Shown piece by piece: positions 1 through 11,729 of a DNA stretch of 64,000 bases. The number at the start of each line of letters is the position of its first letter. Positions within the stretch are counted from its first letter, which is position 1. A program made the translations under genes and the position numbers. The notes beneath the pieces were generated by a model that worked only from the letters and a program-made list of their open reading frames with translations, was not told the DNA's origin and did no database searches. Location of the stretch: the NCBI GenBank assembly GCA_030142905.1, contig JASJOG010000175.1, positions 310,001 to 374,000 on the forward strand. The letters run 5' to 3'. The stretch is from Heliopora coerulea (lineage: Eukaryota > Cnidaria > Anthozoa > Scleralcyonacea > Helioporidae).

Positions 1-35
1 CTTGCACCAATGACAAATACGACAGGCTTCGCCAT
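1..35 (-). CDS. NmrA-like NAD(P)-binding protein, first codons only
   Basis: Reading leftwards from the ATG at 35-33 gives MAKPVVFVIGA and then the window ends. The start closely matches the complete gene at 9905-10792 (MAKAMVFVTNA), on the same strand. In NmrA-like proteins this segment is the first beta strand and the glycine loop of a Rossmann fold that binds NAD(P). Here the loop begins with the usual Gly-Ala, unlike the paralogue. Only 11 full codons are visible, so the family call depends on that similarity. The body of the gene lies outside the window. Confidence 0.5.
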   Translation of the reverse strand, partial: MAKPVVFVIGA

Positions 36-969
36 TTTTGCCTCAGTGGCTGGATTATGTCGAGCTGAAAACACGTATGACATCAGTAGAGTTATGTAAT
101 TTATATATATACGGTTCACACCTTAAAGTAGAATGAGTCAGCGTGAATTCCCTGCGTCCTGTAGTTTCCGGTCTTTTAACAAGAAAGCTCTTTAGCGTTC
201 TTACGTATGACGTAAATTCACTCTGCAGCCAATGGATCCATGCTCATCTGTCATCCAATGCGATTAAGTGATTATTCCTCTCTGTTACAACACGATATCA
301 GACTTTAGTAAACAATGCACGTGTCCAGCCTGTGACGGACAAATTTTGAAAAGCTTTTGTACATCTCTTGCATGCATCTGACGCAGTACCGACGGATAAT
401 CGTGCAGAACTCAAAATATATGACCGACTTGGAACTTCTGCTTAGATTTAACAGCAAAATCACATGATCGAGAAATTTAAGCTACCAGTGCTGATTGGCA
501 TGCATCCAGAGTGCTATCGTATCACTGCCATAAGATTCCATAAACCCAAGCAAAAAGTTAATTAAATTTATCCCTCGCGGCTTGCCAAGACTTGGACATG
601 TGAGAACTGTAACACACACCAGCCACTAGGCATTTAGCTTTTGTCGACGTACTCGAAAGCTTTTATTTCAGAATCATCCTCAGGGTATTATGAAACGAAA
701 CTTCACGTATAATTTGGTTAAATGTGAAGTTTCGAAAGCTTTTGTTGGCGGACCCGTGAATGAGTCACTAACTCTTCAGAACTTGAAAGATATAGACTCC
801 TTCTGACATTCGTACAAATGACATTATATGCACTTCGTCTAAAGAGAAGAAACAAATCCGTATTCTTGTGAACGAACAATCCAACAAAGCCATGGACGTG
901 TTTAAAGTATCTTCAAACCCTTAGGCTTTGACAAGAACAATGTGTTCGGACATTCGTAGTCACTGATAA
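36..969. other. spacer upstream of the NmrA-like paralogue
   Basis: No coding exon with consistent splice sites is visible. The stretch should hold the promoter of the leftward gene starting at 35. A TATATATA run lies near 101-110, but no transcription start can be assigned. Confidence 0.4.
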
Positions 970-973
970 ATGC

Positions 974-1039
<66 letters not shown>

Positions 1040-1365
1040 TAATGTCTTTATTTAAACTGATAAAACCGGTCAGTCAATCATAATAAATTGACTGGTATTA
1101 ATCGGTGACCAGTGAGATAAAATACAATTTTACAATATACAAAAATAAACACTATGATAAAAAAAATCTATACACTACAAACATGAGCAGCCTTGTCCAT
1201 GTTCATAAAGTACTTAAATAGTTTATACTTAAAATGACTAAGTACCTTTTGGTCGCGAATCTCCCTTGGGAGAGAGTTCCAATCTTTAGCAGCAGAAAAT
1301 TTGAATGTTGTCTGGCCGCATTTGGATTTAACTGAAGGTAGATCTAGTAAATTTTGATCTCTCAA
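970..1365 (-). mobile_element. 3' end of a non-LTR retrotransposon (LINE) with a TTA-repeat tail
   Basis: The minus strand at 1365-1168 encodes a 65-residue tail containing FKFSAAKDWNSLPREIR. The pattern WNSLP..IR followed by a short basic segment is typical of the extreme C-terminus of LINE reverse-transcriptase polyproteins. Downstream on the same strand lies non-coding sequence and then a (TTA)n run at 1036-975, as expected for a LINE whose 3' end carries a simple repeat. Everything 5' of this point is absent, so the copy is strongly 5'-truncated, the usual outcome of target-primed reverse transcription. The clade (L2 or CR1-like) cannot be fixed from so little sequence. Confidence 0.65.
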
Positions 1366-2529
1366 CGATCGAGAGTGTCTTTCCGATCGTTTTACGAGAT
1401 AACCTATTAACTGCTTCTAACAAAAAGTTACAAATGCACAAAAACATGGAACTGGTAAAGTGGGATCTGCATTATGATGGTAATTTCGTTGATGAGACGA
1501 GAAAGATTGGTACATTACAAATATAATTGCATAATCTATTGCTCGTTGAAAAGGGTGATAGATCAGACTAGTGAATTGAAAGAATATTCTTTCTTTAATC
1601 CATATACTGAAAGCTCTTGTTTCGCTTGGAAATATTAATGATCGAGACGATTCGAAAAAAACGTGAAGCATGAATGCTTGATTAAGAACCTCTTAAAGTA
1701 GCTATTGGTCAGGCTCTCGACCGGTTTAAATGGCATGAATTTTCGCTCGATATTTGAACTGAAAATGTCTCGAGGTGCATGCATGAGTAGATTTCAGCTT
1801 GCGAATTTTGAGAGTTCTCTGTGTGGTCTCAGTTTGATCAATATCTTGACAAATTGAACTGAAAACAGACAGGTTTCATGTTCACGGCCGGGTTTGTTTA
1901 CACGTTCAATTTCCGCAAATTGCGAAACATTTACAACTTATCTGTAAAAGCTATTCTGTTGAAGTATGTCGAGATTATAAATTTTTTTGAGGGGCGGGAA
2001 CGCTTCGCACCCTTCTTTTTAATAGGTTTTTCAAACAGTGCTCCATGCATGCTGTAGAAATACAGTAGAAAATATGGCACTACTGATCTAGCTCCCCTTG
2101 AACAAACGAAATTTTTAACAGTGGCAACGTTGATATTATGAAATTGGATGTCCCACCAAAGTTGAATGTGAAAACTAAGGATCATCTACGCATTTACAAG
2201 AGGTTCAGTCTTGGCTTTTTATTTGATTTTTTTACCTTTTGGCATTTGGAGAAGCTAGAGCATTTTGTGTAGGAATATTGAACCTTCGTTTCCCACCGAA
2301 CGAAACTCACTTACCTGTATATTAACAATTGGTTTGAGCTCAAAATTTCTAGGAGGTCCTCTGTTTCAATTCTAAACTTCTGAGAACTATCATTTCATAG
2401 AAACGTAGAGCCAATACTCTAATTTTTAGTCGAAACTAATTGATGTTTGTTGGTTTCTCAAATTAATTTTAGGCAGTTTTTAGGAGGTTCAGAAAACACG
2501 TGTTTTGATATGAATTTCTGTCGTTTCAG
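1366..2529. other. spacer; may hold undetected 5' exons of the ankyrin gene
   Basis: No exon here joins in phase to the ankyrin exon at 2530. An ATG at 2138 opens 21 codons, but its only nearby GT (2203) is a weak donor in the wrong phase. The promoter and first exon of the downstream gene may be here or left of the window. Confidence 0.35.
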
Positions 2530-5500
2530 TTTATGGCCATGGAGAATGTTTAGTTTGCCTCCTACAGTGCGGAGCCCAGGTAAATTGTCAAGACATTGAC
2601 GGTGCAACACCATTGCACTACGCTATCGGTGTGACCTCGAACCAACCCCATCCAAATGACGGAGTAAGCTTTGCAAGCAATGTACCATTGATTGAGCGTC
2701 TGCTGAACTGCGGTGCTTCCTTAACTGTGGCTGACAATAATGGTCGTCTTCCTTTACATTGGGCAGTGAACATAGGTAAAAGGAAAATGTTAAAATGTAC
2801 TAAATCACCTTTGTCTTTCCGAAAAGTTGGGTTCGCCGATTGGGAAACATTATAACCATTTAATGGGATAAAATAAGTCACGGCTTATGGAAGATCTACC
2901 TCAGACAAGATTCAAGAGTCTCAAGTAAACGATACAAGAACTATGTTTGCATCTTATTGAAGAAATACCACATAGATGTTCATGTTTGGATACCATTATT
3001 CTGACGCAACAAAATGTTGTCCGACTCGAGAAGAGCGTGAAAAACACGAACGTGTTGACAAAAGTTTCAGCTTTTAGAAAGTTGACCACATTAGTGCCAC
3101 TATACAGCAACAAAAGTCAAAAGCAATGCTTCTTTAGAGATCCTTCCTGTTGTTTATTACGGATCGAATTCACAGCATTTTTTTAACTTCTAGATGACGC
3201 GAACGCCTGTGAAATGATGGTATCAAGAGGCTGTCCAGTAAATATAGCAAACAGTGAAGGACTAAGAGGTATGTTGTCTTCAGGCAGTCTTGGGTGTTGT
3301 TCAGCGTTGTATGAAAAGTTTCTCGTAAAAAGAAAGTATGGACCACACCATATAGTTAGTACACTGTTGCCGGGTCTTTGATGACGTGACTGGCCAAATT
3401 GATCGTCAAAATCAACCAACTCCCTCATCAAGAGGCCAAATATAACTGAATGACACGAATTTCTGACGGGAATGTTTTAACACTTTCGTTTAAATATTGC
3501 ACAAAGGGAAAATAACTTATCAAACTTGATGTAATACGTACTCTTAAGGAATCGACGTTGTTTGCCTCGTGTGACTCTAATCATAAAATTGCGTTCTCCT
3601 GTATCGTTCACAGCTCTTCACGTAGCAGCTGTCAAAGGACACACGGAATGTATACGAGTCCTTGTGGTGAAATGTTCCGCTGATGTGAATGTGACGGACA
3701 AGTCAGGTAATTCACCACTGGTTTATGCAATAATTCACGAACAGATCGATTGCGCCGAGCTGTTGATGTACGATGGTGCTTCCCCCGACAAGTGTAACTT
3801 CGAAGGCAACAGGTAAAGTACACTACAATTTTGGTTCATCCTCCTTCTTTTCTCCACCTTTGTTCACCTTAACGTTGCCCTCCTCATCGTCGTCCAACTT
3901 TATTTTCTTTGAGATATAACTTATTAACGTGAGATATAACTTATTAACATAAGATATAACTATATTAACATGAGATATAAATCATTATTTCATGACACTC
4001 CCACAACTCATTGTTTCAACAGAAGCGTTAAATCTTTTAATCCACTCATTAGGATTGAGAAGTGTGATAAAGACTTATCACACTGCTTTCCTATGAAATC
4101 ACTGTGATAAACGCTCTTCGCATACTAATGAGTAAATATCTTAATTTCTAACGACCAACGTCTCTTCGACCTTAAACTGGAAAAAACAATTTCATTGTGG
4201 GTGAGTCATGAGATAAGGTGGTTAATCAATGTTCACTCGTGTGATAAAGAATTTAACATCGCTCGTGAAGCTTGAACGTCCACTCCAGGCCTACGGCCCC
4301 TCGTGGCCGTTAAGATTCACTTGCGACGTTAAATCCTTTATCACACTCATGACCATTGATTAATCCTTACTTAACATATAGTGGCTTACGCTCAGGTCGC
4401 ACATATGTCGAACTTGCACCTTAGTTTACCATCTGAGTTTTGCTAGCTCAATGGTTAGAGCGTCTCACTGGTCATCAGAAGGTTGCGGGTTCAATCTCCG
4501 TCTGGGGCTCAGAAATCGTTTTTCTGAGGATAGAGCTTGACGATCGTTCATCTATTATCTTCTTTTTTCACGCTATTCTCCTTTTTCCTTTTTGTCTTCT
4601 TTCTGCAGCCCGGCTCATTATGCTGCTATAAGAGGACTCACCTCAGCCTTGGAAATCCTTCATAAGTATAAGGGATCCCTCGAGCTTGAGAATTCTGTCG
4701 GAGACCGTCCACTTCACAATGCTGCGTTTCACGGCCAACTAGGTAAGCGGGTCGTGGTACCACCTTTAGCGCAACACTACGAATCAGCCGCGTGCGTTCT
4801 TTGAGGCAAATTGTTCCCTAAAGAACTGCTTTTTCTGAACTTCCAAAAGACATTCGAGATTCGATTTACTATTTTCGCACTCAGCGAGCGAGGCATGGAA
4901 CTTTGAACAAGCTTAAATTTTGTTTACAATAGACCATGGACTACTATCGTTGTAACGTAGTACGATGTGATGTAGAGCATTTTAGTTTGATTCCTAATTC
5001 AATATCTCCTCGACTACAGAATGGGCGTTCGCATAGGACTTAAATAGAGTTAACCCAATACTACGCATATCCCAAATTACCTTTTTTAACTTCTCTGAAG
5101 CGAGGCTTAGTGTACTTCTTGGGCAACTTTTCCACAGAGAAGTTTCAGTTTTATAGTTTGAGAATTAATTTGCAAAATTTGCGTCCGTTCTGGGTCGGGA
5201 TTTCAACACCCTCGGCGTTGCCTCACGTCCACACGTCCACATGTCCACACACATAATGGCCACTTTATTTCTAAACAGTTCGTGTTACTTTACCATAAAC
5301 CTCTGTGTCGTAAGCGTTCGTACCTTCGTACTTTGTGGCTGGTTTGTCGAGCCAAAGTTTAACTCGTAGTCAAAGAGGAGCTCTATAATTCGTCTAGACT
5401 ATTCAAATTTCAACCATCTTTCCACTCTGCTTTAAGACGCCGTTGATTATATGCTGAAATGCAACACCAAGGTTAACGTTCGGAACAAGAAAGGATTTAC

Positions 5501-8500
5501 GCCACTACACTTGGCTGCTTCGGCAGGCTCAGTAACCGTCTGTGATCGGCTTTTAAAGGAAGGCACTTCAATAAACGTCCTTGCGGTTCAGTGTAAGGTA
5601 GGGTTAAATAGCAAACTTTAGAGAGCAAGGTGTTTGAAATTTCATTGTTCAAAACTGAACATTATACCTCAAATAATATAATCAGTGTCCTTAATTACCA
5701 CGCTCTCAAGCTGTTCTCTCAGAAAAACTTTCTGAGTCCCTGACGGGAATCGAACCTGTAACCTTCTTATCGCCGGTGAGACGCTAATAAGAACATAATT
5801 ACCAAGCTACCACAAACACATCATTGATAATCAGTGTCGTCTAGACAAAACCTGATCATAATCTGACCCTGGAACTTCTGAACACCCCAGTGCAGACCAA
5901 AACAGCTCTACATAGCACACTGCACCATAACACTAAACACGGCACAATAAAACAGCACAATGTAGATACTTTTTTTGTCTTGGTACATTAAGAATTTAAA
6001 CATAAAAAAGACTGGTATTAAATAAAAATCGGATTGCATACATCACCCTAAGTAGAATTTTCTGCGTAGGCTCCCACAGTGCAACATGACCCTGTACTGT
6101 ACAAAGAAACGCAGTACAGCACAATAGGCAGAGCTGCTCGTTACGGATCAAAATAGCACAATGCGACACGTCCCTTTAACACCAAGTATATGATGGGTTT
6201 CCCATGCTTTAAATAATCTTTTCCGATGCATTCACAGCGACAAGTTTTCACACATAACATGCGAATGTTTGTCTACCGCAGCTCTTCAGAAAGTATTTCT
6301 GAATTTCGGATGGGACTAGAACCAGTCACGTGATTGCTGGAGAGATGGTCTTGGCCATTGATGGCCAACCAGAGTGTCTCACTGGGCATCACGTGGTTAC
6401 CGTCTTACAGGTGCGAAACCCATCTGGTTGTCAGAAATGTTTTCTGACAATTTCGGTTTGACGAACTTCAGCATATCGTCAGTCGTAACTCCAAACTCGC
6501 ACAAGTCTGACATTAACCATTTCTTGCCGGAATCTGTCTTTTATTATTTTACTCAGGCTAACGCTGCGCGATTTTACTTGTCAAGGGAAGATATCCTGTT
6601 GGGAAATGGTTAGTTCACAATGTTCATGACAGGGATAATTTTCACTGCAATATTAACGTTCACGGAAGTCCTTTATGGAATATTAACTCGTTTCAGAATG
6701 GAATTTACAAGTTTCTTACGGCAGTTGACTTGGCACATTTAAACAATCGCGGCGAATGTGAACAATTTCTCACTCACGCGGGAGGTGGTCGTGGCCAGCG
6801 TGTCGCCAACGCAGCGGCAAGACAGATCCAGAAATGTTGGAGAAAGAAACGCGGGTCATTGAACAGCACTCAATACGCAAAAAAGGAACTACATAAATTG
6901 ACTGACTTTCAAGATCAAAATGATAAAGCGGAGAAGGAAAATGCCGTTAAGGGAAACAGTGAAAGTAAAAACGTTAACGATTATACAAGTGAAAAACAGA
7001 CCAAGAAGCAAGCCGGCATTGAAGACTCATCAGGTCACGAGAAAAAGCTTGTAAAAACAGTTCAACGAGGTTTAGAAACAGCGAAAGTGTTTAGTAAACA
7101 GGGCGATGACTTGGCAACTACGAAATCGAGCAACCATAACGCAGAATCGATAACAGAAGAGAGTGGAGCAAGTCTTGAGAGTTCCAAGTTTGTTAAAGAG
7201 AAGCGAAAATTCACAAACAAATCAGCGGTGACTGTCGTGGAAAATAATTTTACTTCGACTGCAAGTGATAGCTTCTCGAAGGATAAACATGATCTGCTGG
7301 TCGAAGAAAACCCGACTGATAAATGTATTAAGTTCAAAGAACGCAGTGGGTTAACGAAGAAATCATGTAGTGAAAAACACAAGATGATTGCACCTCCGGA
7401 TATACGTAAGAAAAAATCGGATAGATCACAACGCGTTCAACGAGGTTCTCCAGCTAGTAAGCCACCCGAAAAAGAAAACAAAACTTCAAAGTCAACGAGG
7501 AAGGAAAATTCAAGGCTGAGGCAGTCAATCGGTAACCACATTTTTAACCTTTCTCAAAATTTAGAACGGGGAGTGGATCGACAAGAAAACATAAGGAACA
7601 ATTATTTATAAGAAGGGGCAAAATGGATTCTTTAATTACCTGCGTCCAAGTAACGTAATAAGAAGAGAAACTCAACTACGGGCGGTTTCCCTTATACATC
7701 TGCTGAGTATAAGTACCAAAATGCCTTTCGAAATGTTATTTGTAATTTTAATCGGAGCAATTGTCTTTCCACTCACTTTGCGAATTCAATGTTTGCATGA
7801 AAATGAGAAAACCGCAAAGTGTTCTGGTAGTTGTATTCAGCTGACGCAGTAAGGGGAAGCGGCCATTGATCCCAAGTACCTGATAGCAGGAAAACCGTAC
7901 ATGGACCTCACAAAGATGATTTCCCTGTTTTTACAGATGATATCACCTCTTCCACAAGTCACACAGTTAGACACGTAAAATTGGAAAATCCGAAGGTAAG
8001 TGAATCACCGACATCAACCACTACAACAACAACAACAACAACAACAACAACAGCAACAACAACAGCAACAACAACAGCAACAACAACAACAACAGCAACA
8101 ACAACCACAGCAACAACAACAGCAACAACAACAACAACAGCAACGACAACAACAACAACAGCAACAACAACAGCAACAACAACAGCAACAGCAACAACAA
8201 CAGCAACAACAACAGCAACAACAACAGTATAACGACGGCAGTAACAACGTCAACAATGACATATAAATCAAGTAATACTGCTCAGATAATCTAGAATAGA
8301 AGAATAGGCAAAAACGATGGAAAGTTAAACGCTAACGACTCAGGGAAACCGTTTCTTCGAATTAACTTTTCAGCCACATTCTGTTCCTATAGAACCGACC
8401 GAAACAACAGTGTCAATCATTCAAAGACAGACGTTCTGTTGAAAGAAGTCTTCAAGATTCTTTGGATGCAGAAATATCAAGAACGGTAAACAAAACGTCT

Positions 8501-9639
8501 TTCTTATATGAACTGGGTACTCATGTACACTGCACATTATCATCATCAAATGAAAACAATACCTATTAAACATTGCTCGCAAAGCAAAATCATCTTCGAT
8601 GGACCTGCAACTTTGAAATCAAAAGAACTAGCACGGTTTGTTACGCTGTATACTGCAGAGGTAATCTCAACAGACGTTTGGGTTTTGGGAAATCGGCAAG
8701 CCTTCTTGTCTAAAACTTCGGTGAACAAGGTTGAATTTTTTGAGGGGGCTTGAACGCCTGACTTGGAGGGCTTGGTGATCAGGGGGGCACAGATATAGCT
8801 GGGACTATTGCGAAATAAGTATATTAATCTGACTAAGATCCCATTTTTTCTCCCTCAGGTCACGCTATTTTCAAAAAGTTTGGGCGTAAACAAAACACTG
8901 AAAGGCCCGAAACGGGCAAGTATCTTTTCTAACTTATAAACGGTTAACGACCATCAGACTTTGACCGAACGAAGACTTTAAGTTGCTCCAAAAGTTGAGC
9001 TCAAAAACTAATCTTCTCACGTTAATTATAAATATCAACAAATTACGTACAATACACTGTAACGCTATTCGTCTTCTTTCCATGTTTTTCTTGCTGGAAA
9101 CAAACGCGACAATAACCCTAGAAGACCCACATTTGTCATATGAACTATTCATAGGTTAGGACTCGAACCGGTTGGCGTACAAGGTAGTGGGATAGCTAGA
9201 GGCTTACGAATTTGGGTTACGATTATTGAGAGGTCAGAAACGTTTCTGAAGTTTTGACCTTGACGAAGACTCGCATTTCGAATGAACAACCATTTACTCA
9301 AGAAATACTAAATATTTATTTTGATGTAATTTAGAACTGTAACGAGTCAAGCTTTTCATTGGTTTAACAGGAAAAACTTAGCAAAGAAATTACAGGAGTA
9401 AAGAAGAGCTTGGAAGTGCGCAGTCACAGCCTTGAAGAGCGATTGAAGGTATGTACGGAGAATGACACCTATTACAAACCTTTCTAACTACAATACAACG
9501 TGTTCGATCAATTCTTCACCAGGATAACCTCTCGTACTGTGGAGGTTCTAGAATAGTTTACCAGTGGCCAAGCCAAGTGACCACAATGATCATCACAATG
9601 GGTACAGACAATTTGAAAAATTTATTTACGAGGGTATAG
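2530..9639 (+). CDS. ankyrin-repeat protein with IQ-like motif, 5' incomplete
   Basis: Exons by splice site and phase: 2530-2775, 3194-3268, 3614-3812, 4609-4742, 5437-5597, 6697-7531, 7937-7995, 8393-8485, 9371-9448, 9523-9639 (TAG). They join into 664 codons plus a partial first one. The first five exons and the start of the sixth encode ankyrin repeats (DGATPLHYA, NGRLPLHWA, ALHVAAVKGHTECIRVL, GDRPLHNAAFHG, KGFTPLHLAASAG, TAVDLAHLNNRGECEQFL). An IQ-like segment, ARQIQKCWRKKRG, follows, then a long Lys/Glu/Ser-rich, probably disordered tail and short coiled-coil-like exons. The order ANK then IQ recalls inversin-type proteins, in which IQ motifs bind calmodulin. Orthology is not established and no catalytic domain is seen. 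If the 7531 donor is skipped, the reading frame ends at TAA 7609-7611. The last four exons rest on splice signals and phase only. Confidence 0.7.
4439..4545 (+). mobile_element. tRNA-derived SINE copy in an ankyrin-gene intron
   Basis: An A-box-like TAGCTCAATGG (4444 onward) and a B-box-like GGTTCAATCTCC (4488 onward) lie about 40 bp apart, as in a tRNA promoter. The 3' part is a short palindrome, TCAGAAATCGTTTTTCTGAG. It ends about 65 bp before the acceptor of the exon at 4609. Confidence 0.6.
5678..5838 (-). mobile_element. tRNA-derived SINE with 12-bp target-site duplication
   Basis: On the minus strand this copy has a B box (GGTTCGATTCCCG) followed by GGGACTCAGAAAGTTTTTCTGAG. It is flanked by perfect direct repeats ATAATCAGTGTC at 5678-5689 and 5827-5838. 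The direct repeats are direct evidence of retroposition of a roughly 137-bp element into this ankyrin-gene intron. Confidence 0.75.
6310..6470 (+). mobile_element. degenerate SINE-like sequence
   Basis: It holds GAGTGTCTCACTGGGCATCA, a decayed B-box region (GGTGCGAAACCCATC) and the tail TGTCAGAAATGTTTTCTGACA. These match the layout of the clearer copies at 4439 and 5678, but the promoter boxes are eroded. Confidence 0.4.
6543..6610 (+). repeat. dispersed repeat fragment that mimics an exon
   Basis: TATTTTACTCAGGCTAACG followed by GATTTTACTTGTCAAGG recurs, with changes, at 12738-12800 (+) and 43547-43620 (-). A shorter related stretch lies near 51275-51310 (-). The built-in ACTCAG looks like a splice acceptor and creates a false ankyrin-gene exon. 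Confidence 0.6.
8020..8228 (+). repeat. imperfect (CAA/CAG)n microsatellite in an ankyrin-gene intron
   Basis: About 200 bp of CAA units interspersed with CAG. It lies between the predicted exons 7937-7995 and 8393-8485. If retained it would read as poly-Gln or poly-Thr depending on frame, but a good donor (AAG|GTAAGTG) immediately precedes it. Confidence 0.9.
9135..9215 (-). mobile_element. tRNA-like SINE fragment
   Basis: The minus strand reads CTCTAGCTATCCCACTACC, then about 10 bases, then CCGGTTCGAGTCCTAACC. The second part is a good B box; the A box is eroded. It sits in an ankyrin-gene intron. A similar B-box remnant (GTTCGAATCCCGG, minus) lies near 9762-9775. Confidence 0.45.
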
Positions 9640-9655
9640 CATAGTGTAGGACACT

Positions 9656-9661
9656 AATAAA
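9656..9661 (+). terminator. polyadenylation signal, ankyrin gene
   Basis: AATAAA begins 17 bp after the predicted TAG at 9637-9639, which supports the model of the last exon. On the other strand an AATAAA lies at 9626-9621 and could serve the convergent NmrA-like gene, so the two 3' ends may overlap. Confidence 0.5.
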
Positions 9662-9904
9662 CCTGTGGCCCTCGGATTATAAAACTAAATACAAATTAAT
9701 TAGGTAGTAAAATTAAAAGAATTAATGCTAAAATTATAATAAAACTACAACAATACGTAAGCCGGGATTCGAACGCCATGCATAACAGCTCGAGTAACGT
9801 TCTTAAAACTTTTATATAATGCTGAACGCAACTACCACCGACGTAAACATTCCTGAAAAACCACGTCATCAAGTGTTTCCAACGAAATTTTTTCAATTCT
9901 GAAA

Positions 9905-10792
9905 TTACTTGAACCCTTCGGCATTTTTCATTACCCAGGTGGACAAGGTAGTTGGCTTCTTTCCGGTTATTTCCGAGAAATCGCTGAGGTTTTCTCGATT
10001 CATAATGCTGCTGCCTTCGTCAATGAGCCTGTACTGTTGCATAATGCCCTGAGCCTGCCACTCCGGCAGTCCCCTCTTAATGTAGCTCGCCTTGGTATGT
10101 TCGTATGGCACGCGAACATACTTCACTTCTCGGCCGAGTTCTTCGGTGAAGGCTTTGGCTACATCTCCGAAGGTATGACGGTCACTCACGATCGTGTACG
10201 TCTTCCCCGCGTGCTTCTCTGGGGACTCCAAAATAAGAGCAGCGACCGAAGCAGCGTCGTCTGCAGCCACAGGTGTATAAGACTTACTTGGTTCCACAGG
10301 ACCATAAAACATTGACTGATACTTTATCGTGGTTTGACTGAAGTAATAATTGTCGATGAACAGCGACAAACGGAGGAACGTATAAGGGACGCCCAGACTC
10401 GAAACAGCTGTCTCTATCTGCTTGAACTGTTTTCCAAATGTCGTATCAGGAAGATCCACTGTTGGACTGCTCAAGACTAATAAGTGCTTCACGCCAGCCT
10501 CCTTAGCTGCTTCGGCCGTGTCAATGGTCAACTGTACTCGCTCTTCAGAAACTGGGCAGATTAAGTACAGAGCACTGACATCCTTCAAGGTTTCTTGCAG
10601 TTTTTCTTTATGACCTATAGAAGTATCAACCACAGTGACTCCTTCCAAGGAATTAAAGTACGCGGCTCTATCGGGATTTCGTACGCCAGCAATTATGTCC
10701 ATCTTATAACCATAGGTCGACGACAGGGCCTTGACAGTCACCAGTCCAATCTCTCTATCCGCATTGGTGACAAATACCATAGCCTTCGCCAT
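9905..10792 (-). CDS. NmrA-like NAD(P)-binding oxidoreductase-family protein, intronless
   Basis: One open exon of 295 residues starts at ATG 10792 (MAKAMVFVTNADREIG). TTG codons lie upstream in frame, but this ATG matches the start of the paralogue at 35. The order of elements fits NmrA-like atypical short-chain dehydrogenases: an N-terminal Rossmann strand and loop; AGVRNPDR, where the second strand selects the nucleotide; VSALYLICPV; EAGVKHLLVLSS; GVPYTFLRLSLFIDNY; and a C-terminal substrate-side region. NmrA-like proteins include NAD(P) sensors without catalysis and true reductases; the substrate cannot be told. The first glycine loop is changed: the usual G-A-T-G becomes N-A-D-R, keeping only the last Gly. 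The neighbours are a paralogue start at 35 on the same strand and the convergent ankyrin gene. Confidence 0.85.
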   Translation of the reverse strand: MAKAMVFVTNADREIGLVTVKALSSTYGYKMDIIAGVRNPDRAAYFNSLEGVTVVDTSIGHKEKLQETLKDVSALYLICPVSEERVQLTIDTAEAAKEAGVKHLLVLSSPTVDLPDTTFGKQFKQIETAVSSLGVPYTFLRLSLFIDNYYFSQTTIKYQSMFYGPVEPSKSYTPVAADDAASVAALILESPEKHAGKTYTIVSDRHTFGDVAKAFTEELGREVKYVRVPYEHTKASYIKRGLPEWQAQGIMQQYRLIDEGSSIMNRENLSDFSEITGKKPTTLSTWVMKNAEGFK

Positions 10793-11618
10793 TATTTCGA
10801 CAAATAAGTCTGACCAGATAGTGTCAGTATGCAATATGCAAGTGCCCTTCCTTCAGTTAAGCTTATACAAGTGTACAGAATTAATAAATACCAAATGGAT
10901 ATCCGCGTTTGGATATAGTGATAAAAACACGTGGGACATCGCGAGATTTGAGGAAAGCGGTAAAAAACACGAGCCCTGTAGAAGTATTTTCGTTAGCTTT
11001 TCGAAAGTCAAGCAACATTCCAAGTATTTGGACCACAAGATCCGAACACTGAAATCGATGTGTTATTTTTTTTTTTCATAAAATAACGACACATAAAAAG
11101 TTGTTCACGACATTAACACGTTGATGAAGTGAGGAGTTCTCCCACAAATCACGTTCACCAAAGACACTTCAAAGACACTTGAAAGGCAGTTCCACTGTTA
11201 ACCAAAGACAGGATCGACCGCCAACAATCGATCAGTCAATCTAGACTGTCTGGGGCCAGTTTTATAGAAAGGTGATTACCATTAATCATGATTAGCGCTT
11301 AAACTTGGCCAATAAGGATCAAAGTACGAGAATTTAACTACGCTCTAATCACCCGACTGGTGATGAAAACGTGATTAAGGGTTTTATGCGATTGAGTCCT
11401 GGTCAAACTAAGTCAAACCACTTCAACGTGGTGAAAGAAAACGTAAGTGTTTTTTAGCTGTTCGAAAGTCAAGCAACATACCAAGTGTTTGGAACACAGT
11501 ATCCGAACACACAAATAACATTACGTATTTCTTTTTACAAGAATAACATTATGTTTACCTCAATTTCTTTCGTTTTTCCAGGTCCCATTACTAATTTACC
11601 TCATTAAAATTCATTTGT

Positions 11619-11702
11619 ACTAATACTACTTCCAGTGACGTCAAATCGGGTCGTATTAGGACTAATCCGACCCGGTTTGATGTCACTGGAGGTAGTATTA
11701 GT
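11619..11702. repeat. inverted repeat, 35-bp arms
   Basis: The arms 11619-11653 and 11668-11702 match at about 32 of 35 positions around a 14-base loop. The left arm contains TGACGTCA, a CRE-type palindrome, altered to TGATGTCA in the right arm. It is either a MITE-like relic or a hairpin; no protein is encoded. Confidence 0.75.
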
Positions 11703-11729
11703 TCAATTTTGGCAAACATGATATCACAA

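Noticed and set aside
2138..2202. First exon of the ankyrin gene (MKLDVPPKLNVKTKDHL)
   Set aside because: The following donor is weak and its phase does not match the exon at 2530.
4439..5838. Functional tRNA genes
   Set aside because: The A and B boxes are tRNA-like, but no complete cloverleaf is evident, the sequence runs on into a SINE tail, and one copy has target-site duplications.
6557..6608. Extra ankyrin-gene exon (ANAARFYLSRED)
   Set aside because: The sequence is a dispersed repeat also found at 12738 and 43547. The intron to the next acceptor would be only about 24 bp and the phase does not fit.
8000..8271. Poly-Gln, poly-Thr, poly-Leu and poly-Cys open frames
   Set aside because: They are all readings of one CAA/CAG microsatellite, which lies in an intron just after a strong donor.
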